A DNA stretch of 64,000 bases from Candidatus Harpocratesius repetitus (GCA_021498095.1 JAIZWK010000001.1:62001-126000), one strand, 5' to 3'; counted from the first letter of the stretch, positions 29,310 to 38,983 are shown. Translations and numbers: made by a program. Notes: generated from the sequence alone by a model not told the origin.

Positions 29310-30035
29310 TTGAAAAACGATTCGAAAAAACAAAAATATGGGAAAATTGTAGCTTTAGGTTTGATATTGCTAATCCCTTTAACAATCATGCAACAAAATC
29401 ACCTTTTTAAATCGGATTTAAGTTTAAACTCAACTAATAATATAATCGCTGCAGATATTTCCCAAAATTATTCATTTGCATATCCATTTTACTGCAAAAC
29501 CAATTTTACTTTATCAAATAGTTCAACGCTCCAATTATTGGGCACGATTCAGTATGACATTAGTGGTTTTTTTCACTTTGAGCCTGGAGATGAATTTATT
29601 ATCAATTCCACAGCTAAATATCAGCGAACACTGACTTTTTCTGGAGAAAAGCTCATTCAATGGGATAATTTTACGCTATATAATTCCACTTCTTATGATA
29701 GCAGTTATCGCATCTATCAACTTGATTTCATTGGTAATATTTTATTTCATCTGACTTCTCCTTTAGTGAATCTTAGTATAGAGTGGATATTGCAAATTTT
29801 TGACAATCAGCTTCCAGATTTTAGTACATCTATAATAGGAGTCGATTTTAATCAATATAAACTTGAAATAAAAACCACATTTAAACAAAATTGTGATCAA
29901 TACTTTACTTCATTTTCAGATGATAATGACACGTCATCACTTAGAAATCAATCTATGTACATTATTTATGCGACAATTGGAATATGCGGGCTCTTAGGCA
30001 CCAGTTTTTTTATTCTGAGAAAAAAGCTTGCTTAG
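29310..30035 (+). CDS. secreted or membrane-anchored protein
   Basis: 241 residues starting at TTG, with GGAGAA about 12 bases upstream. There is an N-terminal hydrophobic helix (VALGLILLIPLTIM), an Asn/Ser/Thr-rich extracellular part with many N-glycosylation sequons, and a C-terminal helix (YIIYATIGICGLLGTSFFIL) followed by RKKLA. The ectodomain segment FHFEPGDEFIIN is shared with the N-terminal half of the preceding chimera, so the two derive from one family. It was probably part of an ABC-transporter-associated surface protein cluster. Function unknown. Confidence 0.6.
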   Translation: MKNDSKKQKYGKIVALGLILLIPLTIMQQNHLFKSDLSLNSTNNIIAADISQNYSFAYPFYCKTNFTLSNSSTLQLLGTIQYDISGFFHFEPGDEFIINSTAKYQRTLTFSGEKLIQWDNFTLYNSTSYDSSYRIYQLDFIGNILFHLTSPLVNLSIEWILQIFDNQLPDFSTSIIGVDFNQYKLEIKTTFKQNCDQYFTSFSDDNDTSSLRNQSMYIIYATIGICGLLGTSFFILRKKLA

Positions 30036-30162
30036 TAAACAAAAAATAATAATCACATGAATTACAAAATAGATCGAAGTTTGAAATTAATAAAAAAAAT
30101 GTAATTAACACTAATTTCTGTTGAAAAATGTTGTAAACAATTCTTCTTTAATTTTTCCCATT

Positions 30163-31596
30163 TCAATTTTGAAACATTTTTTTTGCTTGCTTTTGAATTT
30201 CCTCTTGAGCATTTTTTTCGTCATGATAATAAGCAATAAGAATTCGATGATGTGTAGCTAAGTGTTGAATAAATGAATTATTCTTTTTTTGAAGTAATTC
30301 TATCGATTTTTTAACGCTTTTTTCATTTAATATCCAAATTGATTGTAAATCTTGATCATCTTCGATAGACTGGTTTATTGGAGGGGTAATTCTTATTGGT
30401 TTTCCAGGATCATGTCTTAAAAATGACCAATGATTTGTGATACCATTCGTTTTACTTAAATTTTCAAAAAGTTGATTTTCTTTTTCACATATTTCACCCT
30501 TTTTATCCTTTTCACCCCTTACTCTCTTTACTCCAATATTATTCTCAATACGAGTAACAGGATCATAGATATAACAATTTTTAATCGGAATTCGATTTTT
30601 TATGGTATTGTATAAATTTCTTAAATCGTCTTTTTCTGAATTATTAAGATTTTTATCAGCATGGCGTAAAAGAATCTGGATAGTTTTAAAAAATGAAGCT
30701 TCTGTCAAATTATAGAAATCTGTTTCAAACCAATCTTTATTATTTTTTTCAAAATCATTCTTTGAAGGAAGTTTAAAAGAGTTTGGAAGACTAAGATCTG
30801 CTTTTGAAAAATAATCTTCATATATCTTATGAAGAATCAAATTATAACATACTGAGGTTTTATGAATATAGACAATTTTATACATCTGATACCTCGAATA
30901 TAGGAAATCCTCAAGAGCATCTTGAGCTTTTTCAGAAAAACAGATTTTATTTTTATGTAATTTGACAAATTTGCATATCCTATTAATATCGATTTTTCCA
31001 TAAGGAACGCCTGTAAAATATGCATCTCTTAAAAGATAATCCATTCGATCAGCATCTGCTTCAGAATGCAAAAGTGGTAATAAATAAGTTAAATTTTTAA
31101 ATTCTTCATCTTTAATTGGAGCTTGGCCGGTTATATACAAGCCAATATCTTGAGGATTAAAATCATTTTGCTTTAAAATTTCTCCAATCGAACTTTTCTC
31201 TATAATGTATTTTCCAATATCTTCATGAGTAAAATTATCATATAAATTTTCAAATGTATGTGAAAAGGGTAAATGTCCACAATCATGAAGAAGTGCTGCA
31301 AGTCGCATGAATTGAATGATTTTTTCATATTTATTATTCGGCAATTCAAATTCTTCTTTTATTTCAAGCGAATATAGAAGCTTGTCCATAACATGCAAAG
31401 TTCCAAGACAATGTTGAAATCTATTATGAGTCGCACCAGGATAGACTAAGGATGTTAATCCTAATTGTGTAATATTTCGTAATCTTTGAAATATAGGTGT
31501 TGAAATAACATCAAGCTCTAATTGCGTTAATGGAATTTCTTTATGAATTGGATCCAATATATATTTCTCAGCATGTAACCCGGTTAATGTTCTCAT
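30163..31596 (-). CDS. HD-domain phosphohydrolase, SAMHD1/dNTPase-like
   Basis: 477 residues. The N-terminal half is the SAMHD1-type HD domain: IFQRLRNITQLG, THNRFQHCLGTLHVMD (metal-binding His), LLHDCGHLPFSHTFE (the HD pair) and LHSEADADRMDYLLRDAY. The family hydrolyses dNTPs to deoxynucleosides and triphosphate; some members lower dNTP pools to block phage. The C-terminal half is helical and charged. A YwgA-like gene lies 112 bases upstream on the same strand. In Bacillus the related ywfO and ywgA genes are, as I recall, also neighbours. Confidence 0.85.
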   Translation of the reverse strand: MRTLTGLHAEKYILDPIHKEIPLTQLELDVISTPIFQRLRNITQLGLTSLVYPGATHNRFQHCLGTLHVMDKLLYSLEIKEEFELPNNKYEKIIQFMRLAALLHDCGHLPFSHTFENLYDNFTHEDIGKYIIEKSSIGEILKQNDFNPQDIGLYITGQAPIKDEEFKNLTYLLPLLHSEADADRMDYLLRDAYFTGVPYGKIDINRICKFVKLHKNKICFSEKAQDALEDFLYSRYQMYKIVYIHKTSVCYNLILHKIYEDYFSKADLSLPNSFKLPSKNDFEKNNKDWFETDFYNLTEASFFKTIQILLRHADKNLNNSEKDDLRNLYNTIKNRIPIKNCYIYDPVTRIENNIGVKRVRGEKDKKGEICEKENQLFENLSKTNGITNHWSFLRHDPGKPIRITPPINQSIEDDQDLQSIWILNEKSVKKSIELLQKKNNSFIQHLATHHRILIAYYHDEKNAQEEIQKQAKKMFQN

Positions 31597-31708
31597 TTTA
31601 ATGATTGATTGTTTGCATCAATTTTTTGAATTGTTATTAACTTATATGTAAGAAAATGGGAATAATTGAAATTTACTCAATTTTATCAATATATACAATA
31701 TAAGATTA

Positions 31709-32230
31709 CTAAATATATCCAAACTCAGAAAGATTATTTAGAATTATTTTAAATTCCTCATCATTAATTTTACTTTTCAATTCTGGCTTAAATTCATTAA
31801 ATTTTTGCTCGATCTTTGATCTATCGTAATCAACTTGCTCAGAGATATATACAATTGTAGCCAACATTTCAAATAATTCCTCTGGAAGAATGCCATTATT
31901 TAGAACATCAATTTTCTCTTTAAATTCTTTAAAATGCTTAATAACGTTAATTTCTTCTTCATCCAATATATCTTGAGATTCACCTTCTTCTAATACTATT
32001 GAAAAATCATTCATGTAATATAACATATGAGCGATTTCTGAACTATAAGGTCCACGCAAATAAAAATTCCACTTATAGGCCAATGAAAGCTTTGGGTTTG
32101 TTCTCCCATGTGTAAGAAGGTACAATGTTTTTTGAACAATAATTCGATTTGAAAATTTTACAGGATATTTATAAAAATGTTCTTTATTTAAAGCATCAAG
32201 AATAATTCGATATAGTTTACGATCAAGCAT
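31709..32230 (-). CDS. YwgA/Panacea-like protein
   Basis: 173 residues. The N-terminal part has the pattern seen in YwgA and SocA/Panacea-type proteins: a Gln-Lys pair before the first helix end (VQKTLYLLTHG), then YKWNFYLRGPYSSEI, with the diagnostic (Y/F)LxGPYS motif. Panacea domains serve as antitoxins or proteolytic adaptors; YwgA itself is uncharacterised. An AGGAA element lies upstream of the ATG. Same strand as, and upstream of, the HD phosphohydrolase, suggesting a functional pair. Confidence 0.6.
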   Translation of the reverse strand: MLDRKLYRIILDALNKEHFYKYPVKFSNRIIVQKTLYLLTHGRTNPKLSLAYKWNFYLRGPYSSEIAHMLYYMNDFSIVLEEGESQDILDEEEINVIKHFKEFKEKIDVLNNGILPEELFEMLATIVYISEQVDYDRSKIEQKFNEFKPELKSKINDEEFKIILNNLSEFGYI

Positions 32231-32708
32231 ATATTTATTCCTATTCCTTTCTTCCTTATAATTCTATGAGATTGGCAGTTTAATACAATTTCATATAAAT
32301 TTCCAAGATCATTTGTTTTTTTAGTTTATTGGATTAAAAATGATGACTTATTCATAGTAATTATCTTGATTTTAAAAAATAGAAAAGATTTTCATATAAA
32401 GTCTAAATAATTCTTTCAATTTTCAATCCAAATATTAATCGCTTATCTCTATTTTAATTTAGGTTCATATCATACTGAAGAAAACCTCCCGGAATTAGAA
32501 AAAATAAGAGATTTTTTAATCAAACGAAATTTCTCAAATACATCTCTTGCTTCAGATTATAATAATTTCAAAATTAAACCTCCCAGTTTAATAATAGATT
32601 CCATTTAATCAGACCTTATGGACCAACAAGAGGTAAATATTTTTCAATATAATGATATATCTGAAGTTGCAGAATACTGTTTCATATATATTAAAAATAA
32701 TTCCCTAA
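32231..32708. other. intergenic with fragments of lost coding sequence
   Basis: Two short plus-strand frames look protein-like but start without signals: one ends near 32608 (through ELEKIRDFLIKRNFSN), and one of 32 codons starts near 32619 (MDQQEVNIFQYNDISEVAEY). They may be remnants of a gene that once preceded the NurA-like gene. No family recognised. Confidence 0.3.
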
Positions 32709-32846
32709 ATGATTAATTTTTCAAAAAAAAAGATAATTTAGAACCTAAATTACCCTAATATTGAGATAACTAAAGATATTATAGAATTAGAAGTCCTTTT
32801 TCTTGAAATCTTAAAGTTCAATGAAAGAAAATTATTAAATAGACCT

Positions 32847-34775
32847 TTGTTCAAAGTACTATTCGAAAATCAAAAGGTTTCTGCAATGCCCAGTAAAATT
32901 TCAAAAATTCTTTCGGGATATAAAACTTCTTTAGAACATGCGAAAAAATTATATGAAGATGAATATAATTTACGAATGGATAATGCATTGCAGTTTTATA
33001 ATGAATTTCTAAAAGACAAAATATACGATTTCAGTAACATTAACGATTCAAATTCTCCAAAATATCAAAGAATTGTTGATAATCTCAGAAAGATTGCGGA
33101 AAAAATTAAGTTTGTAGCCATTGACGGAACCTGTTTTAAAGAAAAACTAGATCCGTACCTTGTTTTCTTTTCTTGTGCCTATGCTGTCCGAGGGAATATT
33201 GATCTAAATGTAGACAAATACTCTGTAAAATATGAGAAGTGGAGCATGAAGGAAGATAAAAGTGTTGTTTCCTACTTACCCGTTCCTTACGCAGATCTCT
33301 CAAATTTCTTATCTGAAGATGAAATGGGGGTAAGCGACAACCATAAAATAGATTTTATTAATATTCATTTGGATTTAATGAAACTGGCCGAATTATACCT
33401 GGCTTATTCTTTAATAAAAACCGACCTGCGACCTAATATTATACTACTTGATCAATCAATCAGTTCCTCATTTAATGCTCAAGGAATAGGACGAAAATCC
33501 GGTAAGAACATAATAAAATTTCTCAACCATGATCTATTTGGAGTTACAATAAATGAAAACGATGTAAATATTGCCTATTCCCACCCATATAATAATGATT
33601 TAGACATTCCACCTCCAAAAAATTTTAATTTAGGGCATTATCTTATGAGAATCTTAACGATTTCACCGAAAGGATCAATATCATTTAAAGAATTATTGAG
33701 AAAAATACCAAATTGGGATAATTTAGATGAAACACAAAGAATAAGACAAATTAAAAACAGAATCACAAAATATGTTAATATAATTCCAAAAGATCCGCTT
33801 ATTATTATTGATAATACCCAGAATCAAATCAAAATTAATCCAAAATACTACAATTCTTGGCAACGCACGTCTCACCTTTTTGAATCAGTCTGTAGGTCTT
33901 TGTTTGAAGAAAAGGAATCGGAAGTGAATTCAGGAATGGTTTACACCACAATCGAAGACGGAAAGCTGCAAAAACACTGGTTTACACCGGATGATATTCG
34001 TTTCTTCATTGCTGTTGCCTATCGAAAATTAATTGAAGCGTGTTGGGAGCATTCAATCTTTTTAATTGGAATTGCCAAAGATTCCAGCACTGCATATTTC
34101 AGTAAAAACTATTTTGATGTCTTTCGAGATTACGGTTTTGGGAACGACTTTGAAAAATATAAATTCAATAATAGTTTAGACAAGCTTCCTTGGACGGATC
34201 GTTTATTACTTGAAGGCATTGCATACTGCAATCCAAAAATTAACAGCCCTTGGTCCACTTTGGAAATGGATTCAGCAATAATTACCCTTCGCAATTCATA
34301 CAATCATTTATTAGCAAAAGCTCCCATCATCCATGGATCCGGAGAAAATCACAATATCTACTACCCTGAAAAAATTTTTCTACGCTCTCTTGCACAGTTT
34401 TATCTTAACAGATCCAAATTGATACCTATTGCAGGACATGTAATATTTATCGATCGGTTACTGCTTCCAAAATACGACAAGCAGTTAAATTTAGTCTCAT
34501 TAGGTTCACCCAGCGGAATGGAAGTTGTTTTTTTTGAAAACAATACCAAAAGTAATCCTGTTCAAGAAATTATAATGTTTCTTCTTAATATTTTGACAAA
34601 AAATCTTTTTCCTGAAGTTATTGGATACCCAGATCCTTTACATAAAGCAGATTGGGGAGCTAAAACATTAGGTCAAAAAATATTACCCATTATTCGTTCA
34701 TCACAGTATCTTTTAAAACAAAACCCATTAACTAAAACTTTACGCAAATTACGCCAAGAAGGCGGAGGAAGATAA
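32847..34775 (+). CDS. nurA: NurA-like 5'-3' nuclease
   Basis: 642 residues from TTG. NurA-domain acidic and His motifs appear in order: FVAIDGTCF (about residue 90), IILLDQSIS (about 198), IAKDSSTAYF (about 408) and HKADWGAK (about 597). NurA is a manganese-dependent nuclease that works with the HerA translocase, encoded three bases downstream. This one is far longer than housekeeping archaeal NurA (roughly 300-450 residues), as in phage-defence variants. Open codons continue upstream to 32742 and conservation with the 25017 copy extends there, so the true start may be upstream, perhaps after a +1 shift from an ATG at 32709 (MINFSKKKDNLEPKLP). Confidence 0.8.
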   Translation: MFKVLFENQKVSAMPSKISKILSGYKTSLEHAKKLYEDEYNLRMDNALQFYNEFLKDKIYDFSNINDSNSPKYQRIVDNLRKIAEKIKFVAIDGTCFKEKLDPYLVFFSCAYAVRGNIDLNVDKYSVKYEKWSMKEDKSVVSYLPVPYADLSNFLSEDEMGVSDNHKIDFINIHLDLMKLAELYLAYSLIKTDLRPNIILLDQSISSSFNAQGIGRKSGKNIIKFLNHDLFGVTINENDVNIAYSHPYNNDLDIPPPKNFNLGHYLMRILTISPKGSISFKELLRKIPNWDNLDETQRIRQIKNRITKYVNIIPKDPLIIIDNTQNQIKINPKYYNSWQRTSHLFESVCRSLFEEKESEVNSGMVYTTIEDGKLQKHWFTPDDIRFFIAVAYRKLIEACWEHSIFLIGIAKDSSTAYFSKNYFDVFRDYGFGNDFEKYKFNNSLDKLPWTDRLLLEGIAYCNPKINSPWSTLEMDSAIITLRNSYNHLLAKAPIIHGSGENHNIYYPEKIFLRSLAQFYLNRSKLIPIAGHVIFIDRLLLPKYDKQLNLVSLGSPSGMEVVFFENNTKSNPVQEIIMFLLNILTKNLFPEVIGYPDPLHKADWGAKTLGQKILPIIRSSQYLLKQNPLTKTLRKLRQEGGGR

Positions 34776-34777
34776 CA

Positions 34778-36769
34778 ATGTTTAATCCATTTGAAAAATT
34801 GGCAAATAATGCTTATGGGCGTTTGATGCAAATCCAAGATTTACCGGATGGTACAATAATTTATGAAGTTTGGTTTGATTACTGCCAAGAACTCTACAAT
34901 CAAATTAATGTAGGTTCATTTCTAGCGATTAAAAATTTCACTTTAGGGAATAAACCGGACCAAATTCATTACAGCATTCTTAAAATCATTAAAAAAATGC
35001 CCACACATTATGCAATGTTGGAAAATCTTCATAAAGGATATCCGGCATTTTCTGAAGAAGCTGCGCGCAGCATTCGAGATTCATTTACCGACCAAATTTC
35101 CCAATCAGATGAAGATCTTTCAAAAATTGTAGTTACAGCGGTTTCAACTAATTATGAATTTATATATCATGATAAACTCCAATCAATTAAAGATTTTGAA
35201 GTGATCCTTGAAAGTAATATAGCAATCTATGGAGAAGAAGCAAAAATACTTAGTAAGGATGCAGTACAAAAAATAATTAATAGAAATTTCACTTTAGATG
35301 CCCCTGAAATTGTATCTATAGGAACAATGAAAGAAAATGAAGAAGTCCAAGTTCTAATAGATATCGAAAAAGCATTAAAAACTCATTTCGGAATTTTTGG
35401 ATTTACAGGAGTTGGAAAAAGCAATTTACTCAGTACATTTATCTCAAAAATTTTTGAGAAAAAGGAACATATTCATAAAATTTTATTTTTTGATCTTATG
35501 GATGAATATCTCGGTCTTCTTTTAGATCTGTTCTTTAATAAAAATCTTAACTGCTATTATGTATATATTGATCATAAAGATTTAAGCCGAGATGAACGAG
35601 ATTATTTCACAACTCTTGATTGGTCTGACAGTATCTGCAATCAAATTTATCATCAAATGGTGTTACCTCGCGATATTAAAATAAACGATCAATACGCAGA
35701 TGAAATTAAAAAATTAATTAAAGCAATGTATCTAAACAGAAAAGTTAAAGTCATTGGCACAGTGGAAACTGTTGATAAATGGTTTGAAAAGAAACTAGAA
35801 TCAGTTCCGACTAAAATACAAAAGAAATATCTCTTATTTTCTGATCTAAAAAAATTATTAAAAAATCAAGGAATCGACATGAATGCCAGCATAACTGAAG
35901 AAATTCGGAAAAAAATAATTCCAATTTTAGAAAATCCTCCATTTTACTCAAAAACTCACTCAACATCAAAGAAAAAACAAAAAGAAGCCAACCAAGCCCA
36001 TTCAGCTAAGCAGTCTACAATTGAAGGTGGATTAATATCTGAAGATAAGAAAACTAAAAAAGCGAATACATTTCATTTAGCGAAAGATTTTGAAAAAAAT
36101 AGCTGGATTCAGTACAGAGAATTACTAATTTCTTATATTAAAAAGGATTCAATCATCAATTATTCAAATTATGGGGATTTTGTAATTAGCATGGAACAAA
36201 TCATTAAAGATACGGATGATGAATCAAAATCTTCTCTTTATATCTTCAGCGCCAATCGCGATTCACAACTAAGGGAGTTTCTAAACGAAATCGGATCAAA
36301 AATCTACGATCACCGAAAAGAAGAAGGAAAAATCAGCCCTATTACTTCACTTATATTCGATGAAGCGGATACATTTATACCCCAGTCTGAGGGAAAAGAT
36401 GAAAGTATCTCACTGTCTAAACAGATGATCGAGCAGTATGCAAGACGAGGTCGTAAATTTGGATTGGGAATCGGATTGGCAACTCAACGGGTGACCTATC
36501 TTGATACTACAATACTAGGACAGCTTCATACCTATTTTGTCAGTAAACTTCCGAGAAAATCGGACAGAGATCGTATTAAAGAAGCTTTTTCTTTTTCTGA
36601 TGAAGAATTAAATGAAACATTCCGTTATGGAAAAGGTAATTGGCTGTTAGTCAGTCATGAAGGGATGGGAATAGAAGGTGTGCCTTTATCCATTAAAAGT
36701 GAAAATGCAAATGATCGTCTTATTCAATTTTTCTTGGATCTCAGAAAAAGAATGACAGAATCTGAATAA
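34778..36769 (+). CDS. herA: HerA-like hexameric DNA translocase ATPase
   Basis: 663 residues; GGAGG lies nine bases before the ATG, inside the end of the NurA-like gene. An N-terminal HAS-barrel-like region (about 1-180) precedes the FtsK/HerA ATPase with Walker A GFTGVGKS (about 208-215) and Walker B SLIFDEADTFI (about 525-535), then ARRGRKFGLGIGLATQR. A charged, low-complexity insert lies around residues 390-430 (KKKQKEANQAHSAKQ). HerA forms a hexameric ring that pumps DNA to NurA. The tight pairing implies one complex, here apparently serving defence rather than repair. Confidence 0.85.
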   Translation: MFNPFEKLANNAYGRLMQIQDLPDGTIIYEVWFDYCQELYNQINVGSFLAIKNFTLGNKPDQIHYSILKIIKKMPTHYAMLENLHKGYPAFSEEAARSIRDSFTDQISQSDEDLSKIVVTAVSTNYEFIYHDKLQSIKDFEVILESNIAIYGEEAKILSKDAVQKIINRNFTLDAPEIVSIGTMKENEEVQVLIDIEKALKTHFGIFGFTGVGKSNLLSTFISKIFEKKEHIHKILFFDLMDEYLGLLLDLFFNKNLNCYYVYIDHKDLSRDERDYFTTLDWSDSICNQIYHQMVLPRDIKINDQYADEIKKLIKAMYLNRKVKVIGTVETVDKWFEKKLESVPTKIQKKYLLFSDLKKLLKNQGIDMNASITEEIRKKIIPILENPPFYSKTHSTSKKKQKEANQAHSAKQSTIEGGLISEDKKTKKANTFHLAKDFEKNSWIQYRELLISYIKKDSIINYSNYGDFVISMEQIIKDTDDESKSSLYIFSANRDSQLREFLNEIGSKIYDHRKEEGKISPITSLIFDEADTFIPQSEGKDESISLSKQMIEQYARRGRKFGLGIGLATQRVTYLDTTILGQLHTYFVSKLPRKSDRDRIKEAFSFSDEELNETFRYGKGNWLLVSHEGMGIEGVPLSIKSENANDRLIQFFLDLRKRMTESE

Positions 36770-36846
36770 TATTAAAAATATCATTTAATTTATCAGAAAT
36801 AAGGTTTTTTTCTATAATACAAAAGCTCATCAGAAAGAAGTTTAAC

Positions 36847-38022
36847 ATGACATCTATCGAAATCTTTGAGGATTCTTCTGAAAAGGAATCAATTTCAAAT
36901 GTTTTAGTACCTAATTCAGCAATGGACGATATTCGAATTATTGATATTTTTTCTGGAGTAGGAGGTCTTTCATATGGATTCCACTCACAAGGTTATAATA
37001 TTCTCACAGCAGTTGATTTTGACCCTCATGCACTTAAAACCTATTCCAGACACTTTCATACAAAATATGAGACTATATGTGAAGATTTAACTAAAAAATC
37101 AATTTTAAGTCTAGCTAATCAGCAAAAAATTCCTGTTAAATCAATTGATCTCCTAATCGGAGGACCTCCATGTCAAGGATTTTCATTTGCAAACCGCCAT
37201 GGGGAAAATTCAAAAATAGAAAAAAGAAATTTAATCCATAGTTTTAAGTCGAATCTGAAAAATTTAAAACCCACCTTTTTCCTCATGGAAAATGTTGCTG
37301 GAATTAAATTAGGCAGCAATCAAATATATTTAAAAAAATTTTTAGAAGAGATTAAAAATTTAGGTTACGAATTTCGAGAATTTGAAATTAACTGTCTGCA
37401 TTTCGGTATTCCGCAGATACGAAACAGGTATTTACTGCTTGGATCATTAAAATCTGAAGGACGAGATTTGGAAAAAATAGTCTTACCCAAAGGAGATAGA
37501 AAAATTACCTTAAAGAAAGCAATTTCTGATCTTCCTAAAGTTCAAAATGGAAATAAAACGGATATTCTTCCTTATCAAATACAAAATTACTCCGAACTTT
37601 CCAATTATCAGAAAATGATGAGAAAATATAATATCCAAACTCACGTATCGAATAACACAGCTACACGTAATCAACCCTATGTTATTGAACGGTTTACTCA
37701 AATTAAACCTGGTGGAAATTGGCGCAGTATTCGACATATGCTGCATAATTATCGTAATGTGGATAACTGCCACAGTTCAATTTACCGTCGTTTACAATGG
37801 AACCAACCTTCAATTACGATTACAAATTTTCGGAAGAATATGATTATTCATCCTTCAGAAAATCGACTTCTTACCGTTCGTGAGGCTGCCCGGATTCAAT
37901 CCTTTCCGGATCATTTCGTTTTTCTCGGTCCGAAAAGTGTGCAGGAACAGCATGTAGCCAATGCCGTGCCGCCCCTAGTGTCGGAATTTTTTGCAAAAGA
38001 AATTAAAAAACATTGGTACTAA
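36847..38022 (+). CDS. DNA (cytosine-5) methyltransferase
   Basis: 391 residues with all core C5-methyltransferase motifs in order: I (DIFSGVGGLSYGF, about 32-45), IV (GGPPCQGFSF with the catalytic Cys, about 105), VI (LMENVAGI), VIII (GIPQIRNRYLLLGS), IX (LTVREAARIQSFPDHF) and X (VANAVPPLV). The target-recognition region (about 215-320) is of ordinary size; the recognised site cannot be read from sequence. It follows the HerA-like gene by 77 bases on the same strand and converges with a mismatch glycosylase gene. Such pairing fits a self-marking enzyme of a restriction-like system. Confidence 0.92.
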   Translation: MTSIEIFEDSSEKESISNVLVPNSAMDDIRIIDIFSGVGGLSYGFHSQGYNILTAVDFDPHALKTYSRHFHTKYETICEDLTKKSILSLANQQKIPVKSIDLLIGGPPCQGFSFANRHGENSKIEKRNLIHSFKSNLKNLKPTFFLMENVAGIKLGSNQIYLKKFLEEIKNLGYEFREFEINCLHFGIPQIRNRYLLLGSLKSEGRDLEKIVLPKGDRKITLKKAISDLPKVQNGNKTDILPYQIQNYSELSNYQKMMRKYNIQTHVSNNTATRNQPYVIERFTQIKPGGNWRSIRHMLHNYRNVDNCHSSIYRRLQWNQPSITITNFRKNMIIHPSENRLLTVREAARIQSFPDHFVFLGPKSVQEQHVANAVPPLVSEFFAKEIKKHWY

Positions 38023-38035
38023 CCATCTTTGACCT

Positions 38036-38722
38036 TTATTTCCTAACCTTATTACTTGAACATTCTTCCTTATATTCACTGCATTCATCCTTTAATATGC
38101 AAGAAAAACATTTTGGATTTTTCTGAACACAGACCATTGAGCCAAAATCGATTAAAGCATAATTATAGATATCCCAATTATCATCTGGAAGTAATTCATC
38201 AGCAAATTTCCAGAAAAGAGGATCATTACGCGGGCGTTCCTTTGAAGAAACAAAATGAAAAAAGCGGGAAATAACTCGAATAACATTTACATCGACCAAA
38301 GAAATCCTTTCACCTCTGGCAAAACAACGAAATGCAGAGAGAGTATAGTTACCAACACCAGGCCAACCCAAAATTTCCATTGGTTTAATTGTCTCAAAAG
38401 AAAATTTAGAAGCCTTCATTTTTTTTTGAATTTCAAGTAGATAATCAATCCGTTTTATTAAGCCAAGATTTTTTAAGAGTAATTCGAAATCTTCAGATGT
38501 CGCAGACTTAAATGCATCTTCCGTTGGAAATTTTGAAATAAATTTGGGATAAACAGCAGCGACTTGGGAAGATTTTGTTCGCTGTAAAAGAAATTCTGCT
38601 ATAAAAACACGATATGAATTTCGATCGCTTCTCCAGGAAAATTGACGGAGATTTAAAGATGCCCACTCCATGATTTTTCGAGTGAAAAAGTTCCGAATAT
38701 ATGGATCTTCCCACGAATGCAT
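38036..38722 (-). CDS. HhH-GPD mismatch glycosylase, MIG/MutY-like
   Basis: 228 residues. The helix-hairpin-helix reads GWPGVGNYTLSAF, with Tyr where endonuclease III has the catalytic Lys. The catalytic Asp lies in SLVDVNVIRVISRFF. The iron-sulfur loop is complete: C-X6-C-X2-C-X5-C (CVQKNPKCFSCILKDEC). The Tyr variant is known from MIG.Mth, a T/G mismatch glycosylase encoded beside a C5-methyltransferase, where it repairs deaminated 5-methylcytosine. Here it converges with a C5-methyltransferase gene, 13 bases away, so the same role is inferred. MutY (A/G) is the alternative. Confidence 0.85.
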   Translation of the reverse strand: MHSWEDPYIRNFFTRKIMEWASLNLRQFSWRSDRNSYRVFIAEFLLQRTKSSQVAAVYPKFISKFPTEDAFKSATSEDFELLLKNLGLIKRIDYLLEIQKKMKASKFSFETIKPMEILGWPGVGNYTLSAFRCFARGERISLVDVNVIRVISRFFHFVSSKERPRNDPLFWKFADELLPDDNWDIYNYALIDFGSMVCVQKNPKCFSCILKDECSEYKEECSSNKVRK

Positions 38723-38983
38723 ACGTTACTATTGATTATTAGGAATAAATAGAATTCTAACTGCTTTCTATTTAATAGACTTCTATGAGAATTATCAATT
38801 GAAGAAAAATATTGAGTTCTACTAAACGAATGATGGTTTTTTAGATGGTGTAAAAGACTATTTAGTTGAATTAATTTAGCACTTACTCTCTTTTTCGCCA
38901 TTTACCTTAATATTTTTTAAATATCTACTTATTTTGACAGATATTTTATAGTGTGAATTACAAAATATTATGCAAAAAAATCA

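Noticed and set aside
38723..38901. Small minus-strand frame (MAKKRVSAKLIQLNSLLHHL start) upstream of the glycosylase gene, with AAGG before its ATG
   Set aside because: It runs 70 bases into the glycosylase gene in another frame and has no recognised domain; not enough to call it.
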